Source of the DNA: JBOFHT01 sp051649785
Lineage (GTDB): Archaea; Methanobacteriota; Methanobacteria; Methanobacteriales; Methanobacteriaceae
Assembly: GCA_051649785.1 (NCBI GenBank)
Contig: JBOFHT010000018.1
Coordinates: 1-64,000 of the forward strand
DNA length: 64,000 bases
Direction: 5' to 3'
Part shown: positions 19,057-28,175 of the stretch, in pieces
Position numbering within the stretch: the stretch's first letter is position 1
Layout: each line of letters starts with the position of its first letter
The notes under the pieces: generated by a model
The model's input: the letters and a program-made list of their open reading frames with translations, nothing else
Database searches by the model: none
What the model was told of the DNA's origin: nothing
Made by a program: the position numbers and the translations under genes

Positions 19057-19276
19057 TATCAGTGACTAAAAACTAAAAAATAAATTATTCTTTTTTTCTT
19101 TTTTCTTTTTTTATTATTCTTCTTTATTATGATATATGTTCGAGTACTGCTTTTACTAAGTAATAATTGATAGTCTTAAAACTAAAGCACATAATGATAT
19201 AATGAAAGTATTGCTTTTACTAAGTATAATAATTGATAATAGGTTATAATTACTAAGATTAGTATGTAATACTCTA

Positions 19277-20113
19277 TTAATCTGGTTTTAATGGAATACA
19301 AACTCTTCTATCGTGGATATCTATTATTTTTACAGGAATTTCATAGGTTTTTTTCATATTTTCTTCTGTTATGACTTTTTCAGGAGATCCAATATCAATA
19401 AAATCTTTGTCTTTTAGGATAGCTACTTTATTTCCAGCTATAAATGAATGGTCTGGAAAGTGGGAGGTCATTATAATAGCTAATCCTGCTTTTGATAGAT
19501 TTTCTATTATTTTCATAGTTCTTATTTGATTACCAAAATCAAGGTGTGATGTTGGTTCATCTAAAATTAGCACTTTTGGTTGCTGTGTTAATATTCTAGC
19601 AATAAAAACAAGTTGCTGTTCTCCCCCACTAATCTCATTATATGACTTTTCTGCAAGGTATTCAATTTTAAGAGATTTAATTGCATCTTGGGCTATTTTA
19701 ATATCTTTTTCTCCTGGTGATTCAAATATGTCTAAATGTGGGGCTCTACCCATTAAAACAACATCTAGAACTGTGTATGGAAACGTAGAATTGTGTATTT
19801 GTGGGATGTATCCAATATACTTTGCTAAATCATGAGGGGTCATCTTTTTTATGTTTTTACCACAAACTGATATCTCACCATTGCTTAATTTATTTATTCC
19901 AGTTAAACACTTAATTAATGTTGTTTTTCCACTCCCATTTGGTCCTAATATGCAAAATATATCTCCTTTATCAATTGAAAAGCTTATGTTTTCAAATATA
20001 TTTGAATTAGTATTATATTTTTTATCCTTTTCACTATTTTTAATCTTTTTATTATTACTTTGATATGAAAAAGTCCCCTCTTTAATTTCCAATAGCTTTT
20101 TTGAACTTGTCAT
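19277..20113 (-). CDS. ABC importer ATPase, Fe-siderophore/corrinoid type (cluster 1)
   Basis: This 278-residue ATPase belongs to the FecE/BtuD/FhuC family that powers uptake of iron complexes, hemes or corrinoids. Seen motifs are Walker A GPNGSGKTTL near residue 57, signature ISGGEQQLVF near residue 161, and Walker B VLILDEPTSHLD. Before the ATPase domain is an extra Lys/Asn/Ser-rich insertion at about residues 15-35. It is the third gene of a minus-strand operon after the binding protein (22387) and permease (21201), 41 bases from the latter. The substrate cannot be told from sequence; iron, cobalamin or another metal chelate are all possible. Confidence 0.88.
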   Translation of the reverse strand: MTSSKKLLEIKEGTFSYQSNNKKIKNSEKDKKYNTNSNIFENISFSIDKGDIFCILGPNGSGKTTLIKCLTGINKLSNGEISVCGKNIKKMTPHDLAKYIGYIPQIHNSTFPYTVLDVVLMGRAPHLDIFESPGEKDIKIAQDAIKSLKIEYLAEKSYNEISGGEQQLVFIARILTQQPKVLILDEPTSHLDFGNQIRTMKIIENLSKAGLAIIMTSHFPDHSFIAGNKVAILKDKDFIDIGSPEKVITEENMKKTYEIPVKIIDIHDRRVCIPLKPD

Positions 20114-20154
20114 ATTTTAACACTTCACTCATTGTCTGTTTTAATATTCTCATT

Positions 20155-21201
20155 TTATGTCCATACTTCTTTACTTCTTTTAAGTAAATATATGAAGAAC
20201 GGAACTCCAATTAATGCTGTTAATATTCCTAAGGGTATTTCAACAGAAGTAATTGTTCTTGAAATATTATCAATTAATAGTAAGAAAAATGCTCCTAAAA
20301 TTATACTCGCTGGAAGTAAAATCTTATGATCTGGACCTACTATCATTCTAGCTACATGTGGAATTATTAATCCAATCCAACCTATTATTCCACAAATACT
20401 AACTGATGCAGCAGTTATCAATGTTGATGCTACAATGATTATTCCTCTAATTTTCCTTATGTCAATTCCCATTGTTTGAGCTTCTTCATCTCCCATTGAA
20501 AGGACATTTATTCTCCACCGGACTGCCAAAAGAAGTGTTATTCCTAATGTCATTGGAATTGCTACAATGGCTACTTGCTGTAGTGTTACTGATGATAAAC
20601 TTCCCATTAACCAAAATACAATTGTGGGTAGCTGTTCATAGGGGTCAGCCACATACTTAGTTAATGAAACCATAGCTCCAAAGAATGACTCAATAGCTAT
20701 TCCACAAAGGATTAATGTTAACATTGATGTTCCTTTAAATGTTTTATTTAAAAAATAGGTTATAGCTACTGCCAAAAGACCTCCTAAAAATGCTAATCCT
20801 TGTATAAATAAAAATCCAAATGATGAAAGTATGGCAATCGCTGCTCCAAAACTTGCTCCTGCTGAAACACCTAATTTATCTGGAGCTACAAGAGGATTTC
20901 TAAATAATCCTTGAAAGGATGCCCCTGCAATAGATAAACAAGCTCCAACTAGCATTGCGGCTATTATACGAGGTAATCTTACTTGAAATATTATTGTGTC
21001 CATTAATGGAGAAACTGTCCCACCTATTCCAAATTTTGCAAGAATAACATATATTACTTCTAAGGGGCCTATTGGGTATCGTCCTATTGTAAATGATAAG
21101 AAAAATAACCCTATTAAAGGCATTACAAGTATTAAAAGCGTTGAAATTTTATGATGATTTATTTTTTCTTTTAACTTATTCCTTAAAACAGATATTCGCA
21201 T
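20155..21201 (-). CDS. ABC importer permease, FecCD/BtuC family (cluster 1)
   Basis: The 348-residue protein has about ten hydrophobic segments and is full length for the BtuC/FecCD family. Characteristic stretches are RLPRIIAAMLVGACLSIAGA near residue 85, FRNPLVAPDKLGVSAGASFG, and the coupling segment GIIGWIGLIIPHVARMIVGP near residue 280, which touches the ATPase. AAAGGT lies seven bases before the ATG. It is the middle gene of the binding protein-permease-ATPase operon. The protein probably forms a homodimeric channel for an iron or corrinoid complex. Confidence 0.9.
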   Translation of the reverse strand: MRISVLRNKLKEKINHHKISTLLILVMPLIGLFFLSFTIGRYPIGPLEVIYVILAKFGIGGTVSPLMDTIIFQVRLPRIIAAMLVGACLSIAGASFQGLFRNPLVAPDKLGVSAGASFGAAIAILSSFGFLFIQGLAFLGGLLAVAITYFLNKTFKGTSMLTLILCGIAIESFFGAMVSLTKYVADPYEQLPTIVFWLMGSLSSVTLQQVAIVAIPMTLGITLLLAVRWRINVLSMGDEEAQTMGIDIRKIRGIIIVASTLITAASVSICGIIGWIGLIIPHVARMIVGPDHKILLPASIILGAFFLLLIDNISRTITSVEIPLGILTALIGVPFFIYLLKRSKEVWT

Positions 21202-21313
21202 TGTAATTACCTTTTGACTAATAATTTATAGGTGGTTGTAATAGATAGTTTTAGCAGATATATTATAATATGTACTATATATCTATATTATATTACATAT
21301 AATAGATATAATA

Positions 21314-22387
21314 TTAGCTTTTAAGATTGCTGGAATTTAATATTTCACTTATTTCATTGTCACTTAGATTATAATGATAAAATTCACTATAGAAATATTT
21401 AGTTACTTGATTCATATCAATATCTTGGAATTTATCAGGATATAATACCTTTGCAGTCCATGGAATTCCTATTATATTATTAACTCCTGGAGGATTATCA
21501 AACCAACTAAATGGAGATTGTGGGATAAGATATACTTCTTTATTTTTCACAGCTTTCACATCTTTCCATAATGGATTCGAATAAACATTATTATAAAAAT
21601 TAGGGTCACTAACTATTATTACATCAGGATTCCACTCTAAAATCTGTTCAATACTAATTCCACTAGTTCCTTTTGAAATTGGGACTTCAACAACATTTTT
21701 TCCACCACACTTTTCAATCAACTCTGTATGCTGTGAACCTTCTGAAAAACTCTTTAAACCATTCGCATCATTAGTATAATAAACTCTCTTTTTGCTTGCA
21801 TCTGGAATATTTTTTACTCTTTCATCAACAATTGCTGAATACTTGTTATAAAATTCAATTAATTTATTTGCCTTTTCTTCTTTTTTAAGAACTTTTCCTA
21901 TAAATTCTATAGATTGAGTAATTGTAGATAAGTTATTGTCTCCTTCTACATCAACAAGTGCTATACTTCCTAATTTTTGCTGAAAAGTATTTATATCTGC
22001 AGGTTCTCCACCATGCCCAATAAATACAATATCTGGAGCTACTTTTATGTAATTTTCATAGTTTGCATCTTTTTTCCCTCCTCCTAAGTAGGGGAGGGAT
22101 GAATATTTTGAATCCATATACTTATTTTGGGTATAAACTCGTGTTGAATCCCAACCTAGCAATGTATCAGGTGCAAGCATATATATAATAACAGTTGTAC
22201 TATGTGATAACCCCGCTACTTTATTTATGGTTGTTGGAACATCTACACTTCGACCAATCATATCTACAAGTTGACCTTCTCCTACATAACCAGAATTAAC
22301 TTTTACTAAAGAGTTTATATATAAGCTTGAAGCTCCTAAAACTACTATTAAAGTAATTAATATTAATATTAATCTTTTTTTATTCAT
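21314..22387 (-). CDS. ABC importer substrate-binding protein, TroA/BtuF-like (cluster 1)
   Basis: The 357-residue protein has an N-terminal membrane anchor (residues 5-25) without a lipobox cysteine. A typical class III binding protein follows: DMIGRSVDVPTTINKVAGLS, VAPDIVFIGHGG, and a C-terminal half with WNPDVIIVSDPNFY. The end PQSPFSWFDNPPG, GIPWTAKVLYPDKF and FYSEFYHYNLSD is nearly the same in the cluster 2 paralogue at 36621. Such proteins bind iron or corrinoid complexes. It leads the operon, with AAGGAG before the ATG. A MITE lies in the divergent promoter region behind it. Confidence 0.88.
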   Translation of the reverse strand: MNKKRLILILITLIVVLGASSLYINSLVKVNSGYVGEGQLVDMIGRSVDVPTTINKVAGLSHSTTVIIYMLAPDTLLGWDSTRVYTQNKYMDSKYSSLPYLGGGKKDANYENYIKVAPDIVFIGHGGEPADINTFQQKLGSIALVDVEGDNNLSTITQSIEFIGKVLKKEEKANKLIEFYNKYSAIVDERVKNIPDASKKRVYYTNDANGLKSFSEGSQHTELIEKCGGKNVVEVPISKGTSGISIEQILEWNPDVIIVSDPNFYNNVYSNPLWKDVKAVKNKEVYLIPQSPFSWFDNPPGVNNIIGIPWTAKVLYPDKFQDIDMNQVTKYFYSEFYHYNLSDNEISEILNSSNLKS

Positions 22388-22825
22388 TTTAATCTCCTTT
22401 ATTAATATATTTAATTAAATATAATTAATCCATATATCGATATAATATGTTAATAGGCTCTATTTATTGGCATAATATTAAATTTTATTTGTATATTGCT
22501 CTTACTTTTTTATAAAATGAGTCGTGGGCAAAATCCAAAATTTCTAAATCAAAACTTCATTAAAATCCTTGGATTCCCAAATGAAGAAAATTTTTATATA
22601 TGAAAAATCTTTTTGACCAAGACTCAAAATTTAGAATAGTGTATGATAATTTTACAAGTGTATTAATTATTACTATTTCGATAGATATATATATTCATAT
22701 TGTTATACTTTATATTATACTATATTATTAATACTTTTCTAAATTAATTATTTTAAAAGTTGATAATAATGAATTGGCAAAAAATTAATGATTTATAGTT
22801 TATTTAGTTTAAAAGGAGGATATCT
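22388..22825. other. Divergent promoter region with an inserted MITE
   Basis: It separates the importer operon (minus) from the surface protein/ExbB/DUF2149 operon (plus). It contains the intact MITE copy at 22519-22625, ATATCGATATA at about 22435 near the importer start, and TTTCGATAGATATATATA at about 22676, about 150 bases before the surface protein gene. Confidence 0.5.
22519..22625 (-). mobile_element. 107-bp MITE, copy A, with 5-bp target duplication AAAAT
   Basis: The element begins GAGTCGTGGGCAAAA and ends TTTTTGACCAAGACTC, imperfect terminal inverted repeats of about 15 bases. AAAAT directly flanks both ends (22514-22518 and 22626-22630), as expected from a 5-bp staggered cut. Its reverse complement is nearly identical to the element at 54380-54486, and both are exactly 107 bases. 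It has no coding capacity and must have been moved by a transposase supplied elsewhere. Confidence 0.85.
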
Positions 22826-23911
22826 ATGAATCATAAACTCAAAAAAATATTATTTGTGTTTTTAATATTTTTAACTATAGCAACAGCAACATTATCTTTT
22901 TCTTCAGCAGCTCCTAATGCTGTAATTGAAATTGAGATTTTAACACCAGGACCATGGGAAGTTGGTCAAGAAGTTCAAGTTGCAATATGGATTAGAAATA
23001 CTGGTGATAATTTTGATGGAACTGATGATTTAACTAATGTTAATATTAAAATGGCTTTACCTGAAGGATTAAAATTTAAGTCAAGTGCTACTGGAACAAG
23101 CAAAAATAATTTTAATGACACAACTGGTATTTGGAAAGTTGATGAACTTAAAAGAACTGCTAGTGGTGCAGGATTAGGTGAAGGTGTAAAAAGAATTATT
23201 ATTACTATGATTGTTACAGAAGCAATGTCTGGACAAAATATTGATTTTGAAGCAAAATTTACTAGTGTACAAGTTGGGACTAAAGGTTCTACTGGTGGTG
23301 AGGATATATCTCCATCCATATCTAAAGCTACAGCATCTGTAACTGTTAACAATTATACTGCAAATAATACTAATTCTACTACAAATCAAACTAATAATGC
23401 TACAAATAATACTAATTCTACTAATGGGAACATTAATAATAATTCTGGCACAAATAATAACTCTAATAATAGTAGTTCTAATGGTAATGGAAATAAAAAT
23501 ACTACTAAAAATGAAAGTGGAAAAAATGGTACTAAAAATAATGGTACTAGTGTTAAAGACTCTAAAAATTCATTTAAAGGGGATTCTGGAACTGGTTTAA
23601 GTAATAATGCTAAGAAAAATAATAAAAATTCTGTAAGTACTAATAGTTCACAAAGTTTAGTAGGGAACATACCAATAAACTCATTTGATAGCTCAGAGTT
23701 AAAATCTTCGGATACTGGTTCTGAAGCTAAAGCTTATGAAGTATATGAACCTAATGGTGGTAAAAGTTCACGTAGTCTACTTTCAGGAGGAATGTCTAGT
23801 GATGGCGTTCCTTTACCAGACAATATTAAGTATTGGGCGATTGGGATAACTATGGCTATTCTTGTAGTTTTTGGATATTTTTATGGTCGTGGAAAATTTA
23901 GAATAAACTAA
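22826..23911 (+). CDS. Anchored surface protein with DUF11-like domain (cluster 1, ExbB/DUF2149-linked)
   Basis: The 361-residue protein has a signal peptide (residues 1-29, ending near SSAAP). A single beta-sandwich domain at about residues 30-170 resembles DUF11 repeats (VEIEIL-type start, WIRNTGDNFDGTDDLTNV, LPEGLKF, GIWKVDELK). A long Asn/Ser/Lys/Gly-rich linker follows (175-275), then a spacer, and a C-terminal transmembrane helix near residues 332-352 ending in a short basic tail. AGGAGG precedes the ATG. It is directly followed by ExbB-like and DUF2149 genes, as is the unrelated surface protein at 39619. The linker and anchor would let it span the cell wall and touch the ExbB complex. 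Confidence 0.8.
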   Translation: MNHKLKKILFVFLIFLTIATATLSFSSAAPNAVIEIEILTPGPWEVGQEVQVAIWIRNTGDNFDGTDDLTNVNIKMALPEGLKFKSSATGTSKNNFNDTTGIWKVDELKRTASGAGLGEGVKRIIITMIVTEAMSGQNIDFEAKFTSVQVGTKGSTGGEDISPSISKATASVTVNNYTANNTNSTTNQTNNATNNTNSTNGNINNNSGTNNNSNNSSSNGNGNKNTTKNESGKNGTKNNGTSVKDSKNSFKGDSGTGLSNNAKKNNKNSVSTNSSQSLVGNIPINSFDSSELKSSDTGSEAKAYEVYEPNGGKSSRSLLSGGMSSDGVPLPDNIKYWAIGITMAILVVFGYFYGRGKFRIN

Positions 23912-23950
23912 ATTTCTTTTTATTTAGATATTATTAAATGAGGTTGATTT

Positions 23951-24688
23951 ATGATTAATGAAACAATGAATGTTATATCAATTTTTACAGATGGAATTTA
24001 TGTAATTTCAGAAGATATATTACATACTATAACACAGTGTTTTTTGATTCCAGTTATAATAATTTTGGTTATATTTTTTGTATATAGTTTAATAAATATT
24101 GGAATGATAATTGCTGAATATCGTATTAGGAGAAAAACTAACAATAAAATAAATACTAAAGGAATTATCATTAGAATAGCTAATTCTTTTAAAGAAAATT
24201 CCGATAAAATTTCTGATAATAACAACTCTAGTGAGAATTCAAATTTAAATACAGTTAAAAATGAAATTGAAAATTCTAACTTACTAAATAGTGAAAAAGA
24301 AGTTTTAAATGCCATTTTAGAAAATGCTGACTTAGATTATGAAACCCAAAAATCTTTAGCTAGGGAGCTTGTTGAAGAAAAAGAGCTTAATTTATTTAAA
24401 AGACTTGAAAAAATTGATATTATGGCTAAAATATCTCCTGCTTTAGGTTTAATGGGGACTTTAATTCCTCTTGGTCCAGGTTTACTTGCTTTAGGTTCTG
24501 GTGATACACAGACTCTTGCAAATAGTTTAATTATAGCCTTTGATACAACAGTTTTAGGTATGGCTACAGCTAGTTTAGCATTTGTTATTTCTAAAATAAG
24601 AAAAAGATGGTATTTGAAAGATATTGATCAAATTGATAATTTAGCAGAATTTACTTTGGAGGTTTTAAATGCTAAGAAAAAGAACTAG
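23951..24688 (+). CDS. MotA/TolQ/ExbB-family proton-channel-like protein (cluster 1)
   Basis: The 245-residue protein has a first transmembrane helix at about 32-58, a cytoplasmic part rich in Asn, Ser and Glu (65-155), and two further helices at about 162-185 and 195-220. The family signature is clear: SPALGLMGTLIPLGPGLLA, then AFDTTVLGMATASLAF. The family uses ion flow to drive movement of partner proteins (TonB, TolA, flagella). GAGGTTGATTT precedes the ATG. The DUF2149 gene overlaps its 3' end. A 212-residue paralogue lies at 42468, in an equivalent operon. Confidence 0.87.
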   Translation: MINETMNVISIFTDGIYVISEDILHTITQCFLIPVIIILVIFFVYSLINIGMIIAEYRIRRKTNNKINTKGIIIRIANSFKENSDKISDNNNSSENSNLNTVKNEIENSNLLNSEKEVLNAILENADLDYETQKSLARELVEEKELNLFKRLEKIDIMAKISPALGLMGTLIPLGPGLLALGSGDTQTLANSLIIAFDTTVLGMATASLAFVISKIRKRWYLKDIDQIDNLAEFTLEVLNAKKKN

Positions 24689-25007
24689 GCTTTTAGAGGA
24701 AACAGAAGAATCTGAACCAATGTCATATGCAGTTAATATTGTAGATTGTATGTTAGTTCTTGCAGTAGGCTTCATGTTATTTGCAGTAATGTCAATGGAT
24801 ATGCAAAGTGTAATATTTAGTGATATGTCTCCTGAAGAGAAAGCTCAAGTTACTGAAACTATAAAGAATACTATTCAATTAGAACAAGGTCAAGAGGTAC
24901 CAAATGATGTAAATAATATATCTGATAGTGGTGGTGACCAGTATTCTCAAGTAGGAACAGTTTATAAAGATCCAACAACTGGAAAAATGGTGATGATTCC
25001 TAATTAG
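24669..25007 (+). CDS. DUF2149 protein, ExbD-like partner (cluster 1)
   Basis: The 112-residue protein has a basic N-terminus (MLRKRTRLL) and one transmembrane helix. The helix reads VNIVDCMLVLAVGFMLFAV, closely matching the ExbD/TolR motif in which an Asp precedes a MLVL-type helix. A short outside domain ends in GTVYKDPTTGKMV, shared with the paralogue at 43160. GGAGGT and its ATG lie inside the end of the ExbB-like gene, and the two genes overlap by 20 bases, so stoichiometric translation is likely. It probably forms an ion channel with the ExbB-like protein. The family is known but its function is not. Confidence 0.82.
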   Translation: MLRKRTRLLEETEESEPMSYAVNIVDCMLVLAVGFMLFAVMSMDMQSVIFSDMSPEEKAQVTETIKNTIQLEQGQEVPNDVNNISDSGGDQYSQVGTVYKDPTTGKMVMIPN

Positions 25008-25031
25008 GGGATATTATTTTTCCCTATTTTT
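25005..25031 (+). terminator. Hairpin terminator overlapping the DUF2149 stop codon
   Basis: TAGGGGA (25005-25011) pairs with TTCCCTA (25020-25026), including one G-T wobble, and TTTTT follows. The stem begins with the stop codon itself. Confidence 0.6.
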
Positions 25032-25152
25032 ATTATATATTGTATTTTTTTTATTATTATCATTATATTCATTATTAATCATATTTCTATTATTTTATTA
25101 TTTATTAATTATTATTAATTTTTACTAATTTTTATAATTTACTGGTGTTTAA

Positions 25153-25875
25153 ATGACGATTTATTTAGCAATGGATGATACAGATAATATTGATTCTCGA
25201 GGAACTGGAAAGTTATCAAGAGATGTAGCTAAAGCACTTTCTAAAAAATATCCTATTAAAACAGTAACCCGCCATCAACTGTTCTTTCATGAGGATATTC
25301 CGTTTACTTCTCATAATAGCTGTGCCGTAATTCATATTGATTTGGATTTAAAAGATAAAGATACTCAAGGAACAGAACTAAAAAAGATATTTGACTTAGC
25401 TAAAAAAGAAATGCTTGATGATTTTATTGAAGGTAGTGATCCCGGTATTGCAGTAGCTGATTCTTCTCAAATTGATGCATCACTCATTCTCTTTGGTAAA
25501 GATGCTAAAGAAAGAATAGTTACTCAAGGAAGAGCTAGGGCATTAGCTAGAAACTTAGGGATACTCCTTGAAGGGTTAGGGGGGAGTGAAGATGGTGTTA
25601 TTGGTGCAATGGCAGGAATTGGTCTAGCTTTTACTGGAAATGATGGTAGAGTGTTACAGGTAGGTTCTATTCGTGATTTAACTGGCCCTCAAAAAGCAGA
25701 AACATTATTGGGTGCAGGAATTGACAAAATAATTTCTATTGAAGGAAGGCTAATAACAACTGGAATTATTGATTGTGAAAAGGGTAAATCAGCTAAAGCA
25801 TCTCCTATTAATGGCAAAGCAGTTCTTTTTGTAGATGAAACCTCTACTAGTTTGAAATCAGTAAAAAGAAAATGA
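25153..25875 (+). CDS. TiaS-like protein lacking the C-terminal OB/zinc domains
   Basis: The 240-residue protein starts with YLAMDDTDNIDSRGTGKL, like the catalytic domain of TiaS, which makes agmatidine in tRNA-Ile2. It continues with GSDPGIAV and GVIGAMAGIGLAF, matching later family stretches. At this length it lacks the nucleic-acid-binding OB-fold and zinc-ribbon parts of full TiaS (over 400 residues). It is therefore likely a related stand-alone kinase-like enzyme with another substrate. It converges on the tungstate transporter. GGTG lies five bases before the ATG. The family link is moderately sure, the function unknown. Confidence 0.6.
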   Translation: MTIYLAMDDTDNIDSRGTGKLSRDVAKALSKKYPIKTVTRHQLFFHEDIPFTSHNSCAVIHIDLDLKDKDTQGTELKKIFDLAKKEMLDDFIEGSDPGIAVADSSQIDASLILFGKDAKERIVTQGRARALARNLGILLEGLGGSEDGVIGAMAGIGLAFTGNDGRVLQVGSIRDLTGPQKAETLLGAGIDKIISIEGRLITTGIIDCEKGKSAKASPINGKAVLFVDETSTSLKSVKRK

Positions 25876-25902
25876 TTTAATTTAATAAATTTTTAGTTAA
25901 TT

Positions 25903-27084
25903 TTAAAATAAATGAACACATGTAGCTTTAAAATGAATCCAAACTTTAGAACCAACTTCTATTTCAAGGTTTAAAAATGATGTTCTAGTTAAATAAACAG
26001 TAAATATAGGAGTATCTGTATTATCAACTCCAACTTCATTAAATGATATAAATTCTCCAATATCTACTTTAGCTTTAACTAATGGGCCTTCACTTTCATA
26101 ACTTACTATAAATCCTTCGAATTCATTTAAAGCACTACTATTTATTTTATTTTTTGTAATAGTTATATCTTCAGGTCTTATACTAACATAACACAAATTA
26201 TCTTTTCTAATTTTTTCAATTTCAGCTGAAGATAATATATTAATACTACTTCCAATATTAACTGAGCTTAAACCATTTTTAGTTTGGTTTAAGGTTCCTT
26301 TTTCAACATTACCCATACCTACAAAATTAGCTACAAACTTATTCTTTGGCTTTCTGAATATTTCATCAGGAGTTCCTATTTGGAATATTTTCTTATTTAA
26401 AATAGCTATTCTATCACATATCTTTTGCCCTTGTATTAAATTATGTGTAGCTATTATAATTCCAATTTCTCCATTTTCTTTTAGATTTTCTATAAATTTT
26501 TCTATTTTTACAGCAGATAATGGGTCTAAATTAGCTGTTGGTTCATCTAATAATAATATTTCTGGTTTCACAATAATAGCTCTTGCTAATGCAACTCTCT
26601 GACTTTCTCCACCAGATAATGTTGATGCGTCTTGGTTTTCATATCCTTCTAATCCTAATTGTTTTAATAGCTCCAAAACTTTAGTTTTTGCATCTTTTTT
26701 ACTTATGCCACGGATTTTTAGACCATAATAAATATTATCAAAAACAGTTCCTTTAAATACTACTGGTTTTTGGAAAACCATAGCTATTTTTCGCTTATTT
26801 TCAAGTAATTTAGCAGATCTGTCACTTAATAAGCTTTCACCTTTAAACAATACTTCGTAATTACTACTTTTTCCTTTTTTCCCATTTTTATCAGGAATAT
26901 CTGGAGATTCAATACTGTTAATAATACGCATTAATGTAGTTTTACCGCAACCAGTATGGCCTATTAATCCTAATACTTCTCCTTTTTTTAGTTCTAAGCT
27001 AATATTATCTAAAATAACTTTATTTTCGTACTTTTTAGAAATATTTTTAACTTCTAGGAGATTTGTTATATTATTAATATTCAT
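25903..27084 (-). CDS. tupC: Tungstate/molybdate ABC importer ATPase
   Basis: The 393-residue ATPase has Walker A GHTGCGKTTL near residue 44, signature TLSGGESQRVALARA near residue 165, and Walker B ILLLDEPTANLD. Residues 250-393 form a C-terminal regulatory part like the TOBE/MOP domains of ModC and WtpC, which bind oxyanion and inhibit transport. An extra loop of about ten residues lies after Walker A (DIPDKNGKKGKSS). It is four bases from the permease gene tupB. Family members import tungstate or molybdate, here most likely for the tungsten-type Fwd and for Fdh. Confidence 0.87.
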   Translation of the reverse strand: MNINNITNLLEVKNISKKYENKVILDNISLELKKGEVLGLIGHTGCGKTTLMRIINSIESPDIPDKNGKKGKSSNYEVLFKGESLLSDRSAKLLENKRKIAMVFQKPVVFKGTVFDNIYYGLKIRGISKKDAKTKVLELLKQLGLEGYENQDASTLSGGESQRVALARAIIVKPEILLLDEPTANLDPLSAVKIEKFIENLKENGEIGIIIATHNLIQGQKICDRIAILNKKIFQIGTPDEIFRKPKNKFVANFVGMGNVEKGTLNQTKNGLSSVNIGSSINILSSAEIEKIRKDNLCYVSIRPEDITITKNKINSSALNEFEGFIVSYESEGPLVKAKVDIGEFISFNEVGVDNTDTPIFTVYLTRTSFLNLEIEVGSKVWIHFKATCVHLF

Positions 27085-27087
27085 AAT

Positions 27088-27774
27088 TTATTTCTCCTGG
27101 AAATAATTAAGTAATATATTAACTACTAGTGCAATTACAAGTAAAATTATTCCTAATGCTATTGAAATTGAAATATTTCCTTTTGAGGTTTCTAGTGACA
27201 TGGTTGTAGTTATGACACGGGTAAATCCACGTATATTCCCTCCAATCATCATAGCTACACCTACCTCTGAAATTGCTCTCCCAAATCCAAGGATGATTGC
27301 TGTAAAAAGAGCATATTTTGCTTCTTTTATAACTGTAATTACTAACTGGTATCTATTAGTTCCAAGTGAAATAGCTAAATCTTTTATATCTTTCTTAACT
27401 CCCTGTAATGCAGATATTGTCAATCCAATAGCTATTGGTAAAATAAGAATTACTTGTCCCATAATCATACCTTGGGGAGTAAAAAGTAAATTAAAGCTAC
27501 CTAATGGTCCTGAATTTGAAATAAGTAAGAAAACTAAAAGCCCCACAAGTACTGTAGGAATACTATATAATGTTTGTACAATAGTTACTAATGTTTTTTT
27601 CCCACGAAACTCTTTAAAATGAATACCCACCCCAATTGGGATTCCTATTAATAATGCAAAAAAAGTTGATAGTATTGAAATTTGAAGAGTAAGTAATGTA
27701 ATAGCTATTACTTCAGGGTCAAGTGTCATAATAAGCTCTACTGCTTGCAAGAATCCTGCCACTATTTCATTCAC
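27088..27774 (-). CDS. tupB: Tungstate ABC importer permease
   Basis: The 228-residue protein has five to six hydrophobic segments and the binding-protein-dependent permease loop, here GFGRAISEVGVAMMIGGNI near residue 162, with the EAA-type Gly. YSIPTVLVGLLVFLL near residue 66 is typical of TupB/WtpB. The start is GTG at 27774, preceded closely by GGTGATC, a long match to the 16S rRNA tail. A 566-base gap with strong dyads lies between it and tupA, unusual for one transporter operon. Confidence 0.87.
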   Translation of the reverse strand: MNEIVAGFLQAVELIMTLDPEVIAITLLTLQISILSTFFALLIGIPIGVGIHFKEFRGKKTLVTIVQTLYSIPTVLVGLLVFLLISNSGPLGSFNLLFTPQGMIMGQVILILPIAIGLTISALQGVKKDIKDLAISLGTNRYQLVITVIKEAKYALFTAIILGFGRAISEVGVAMMIGGNIRGFTRVITTTMSLETSKGNISISIALGIILLVIALVVNILLNYFQEK

Positions 27775-28148
27775 TTGATCACCAATTTTTTAGAATAGCT
27801 TATTTTCATGGTTATGATTTTAAAGTATAGCTATCTAAATTTTATAATCTTATAACTATGCACATTTTATAAACTTTATAAATTGTATTATTATATTTAT
27901 TATACTTATTATATTTATAACTATTTTATTAAGAAAGTTTTTTACAGAACCAATATATGGACTATAAATTTATTATTTGTTCCAATTTTTGAAATTATAG
28001 TTATAATTAAATTTATAATTATTATTATTTTTATTATCTTTATCTTTTTTTAAATTATTATCTTTAAAAAAGAAGGAAAATTTTTTTCTAAAAAATCTAT
28101 TTTTATTTACACTTCAAAAATTTAGTGTTATATACTAGTTATAATTTG

Positions 28149-28175
28149 CTATGTTTTGTATAATATAAAACATAG
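28149..28175. promoter_or_regulatory. Perfect dyad, candidate operator for tupBC
   Basis: CTATGTTTT (28149-28157) and AAAACATAG (28167-28175) form a perfect inverted repeat around GTATAATAT. The symmetry and TATA-like centre suit binding by a dimeric regulator. The position is about 375 bases upstream of tupB, so the link is tentative. Confidence 0.35.
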
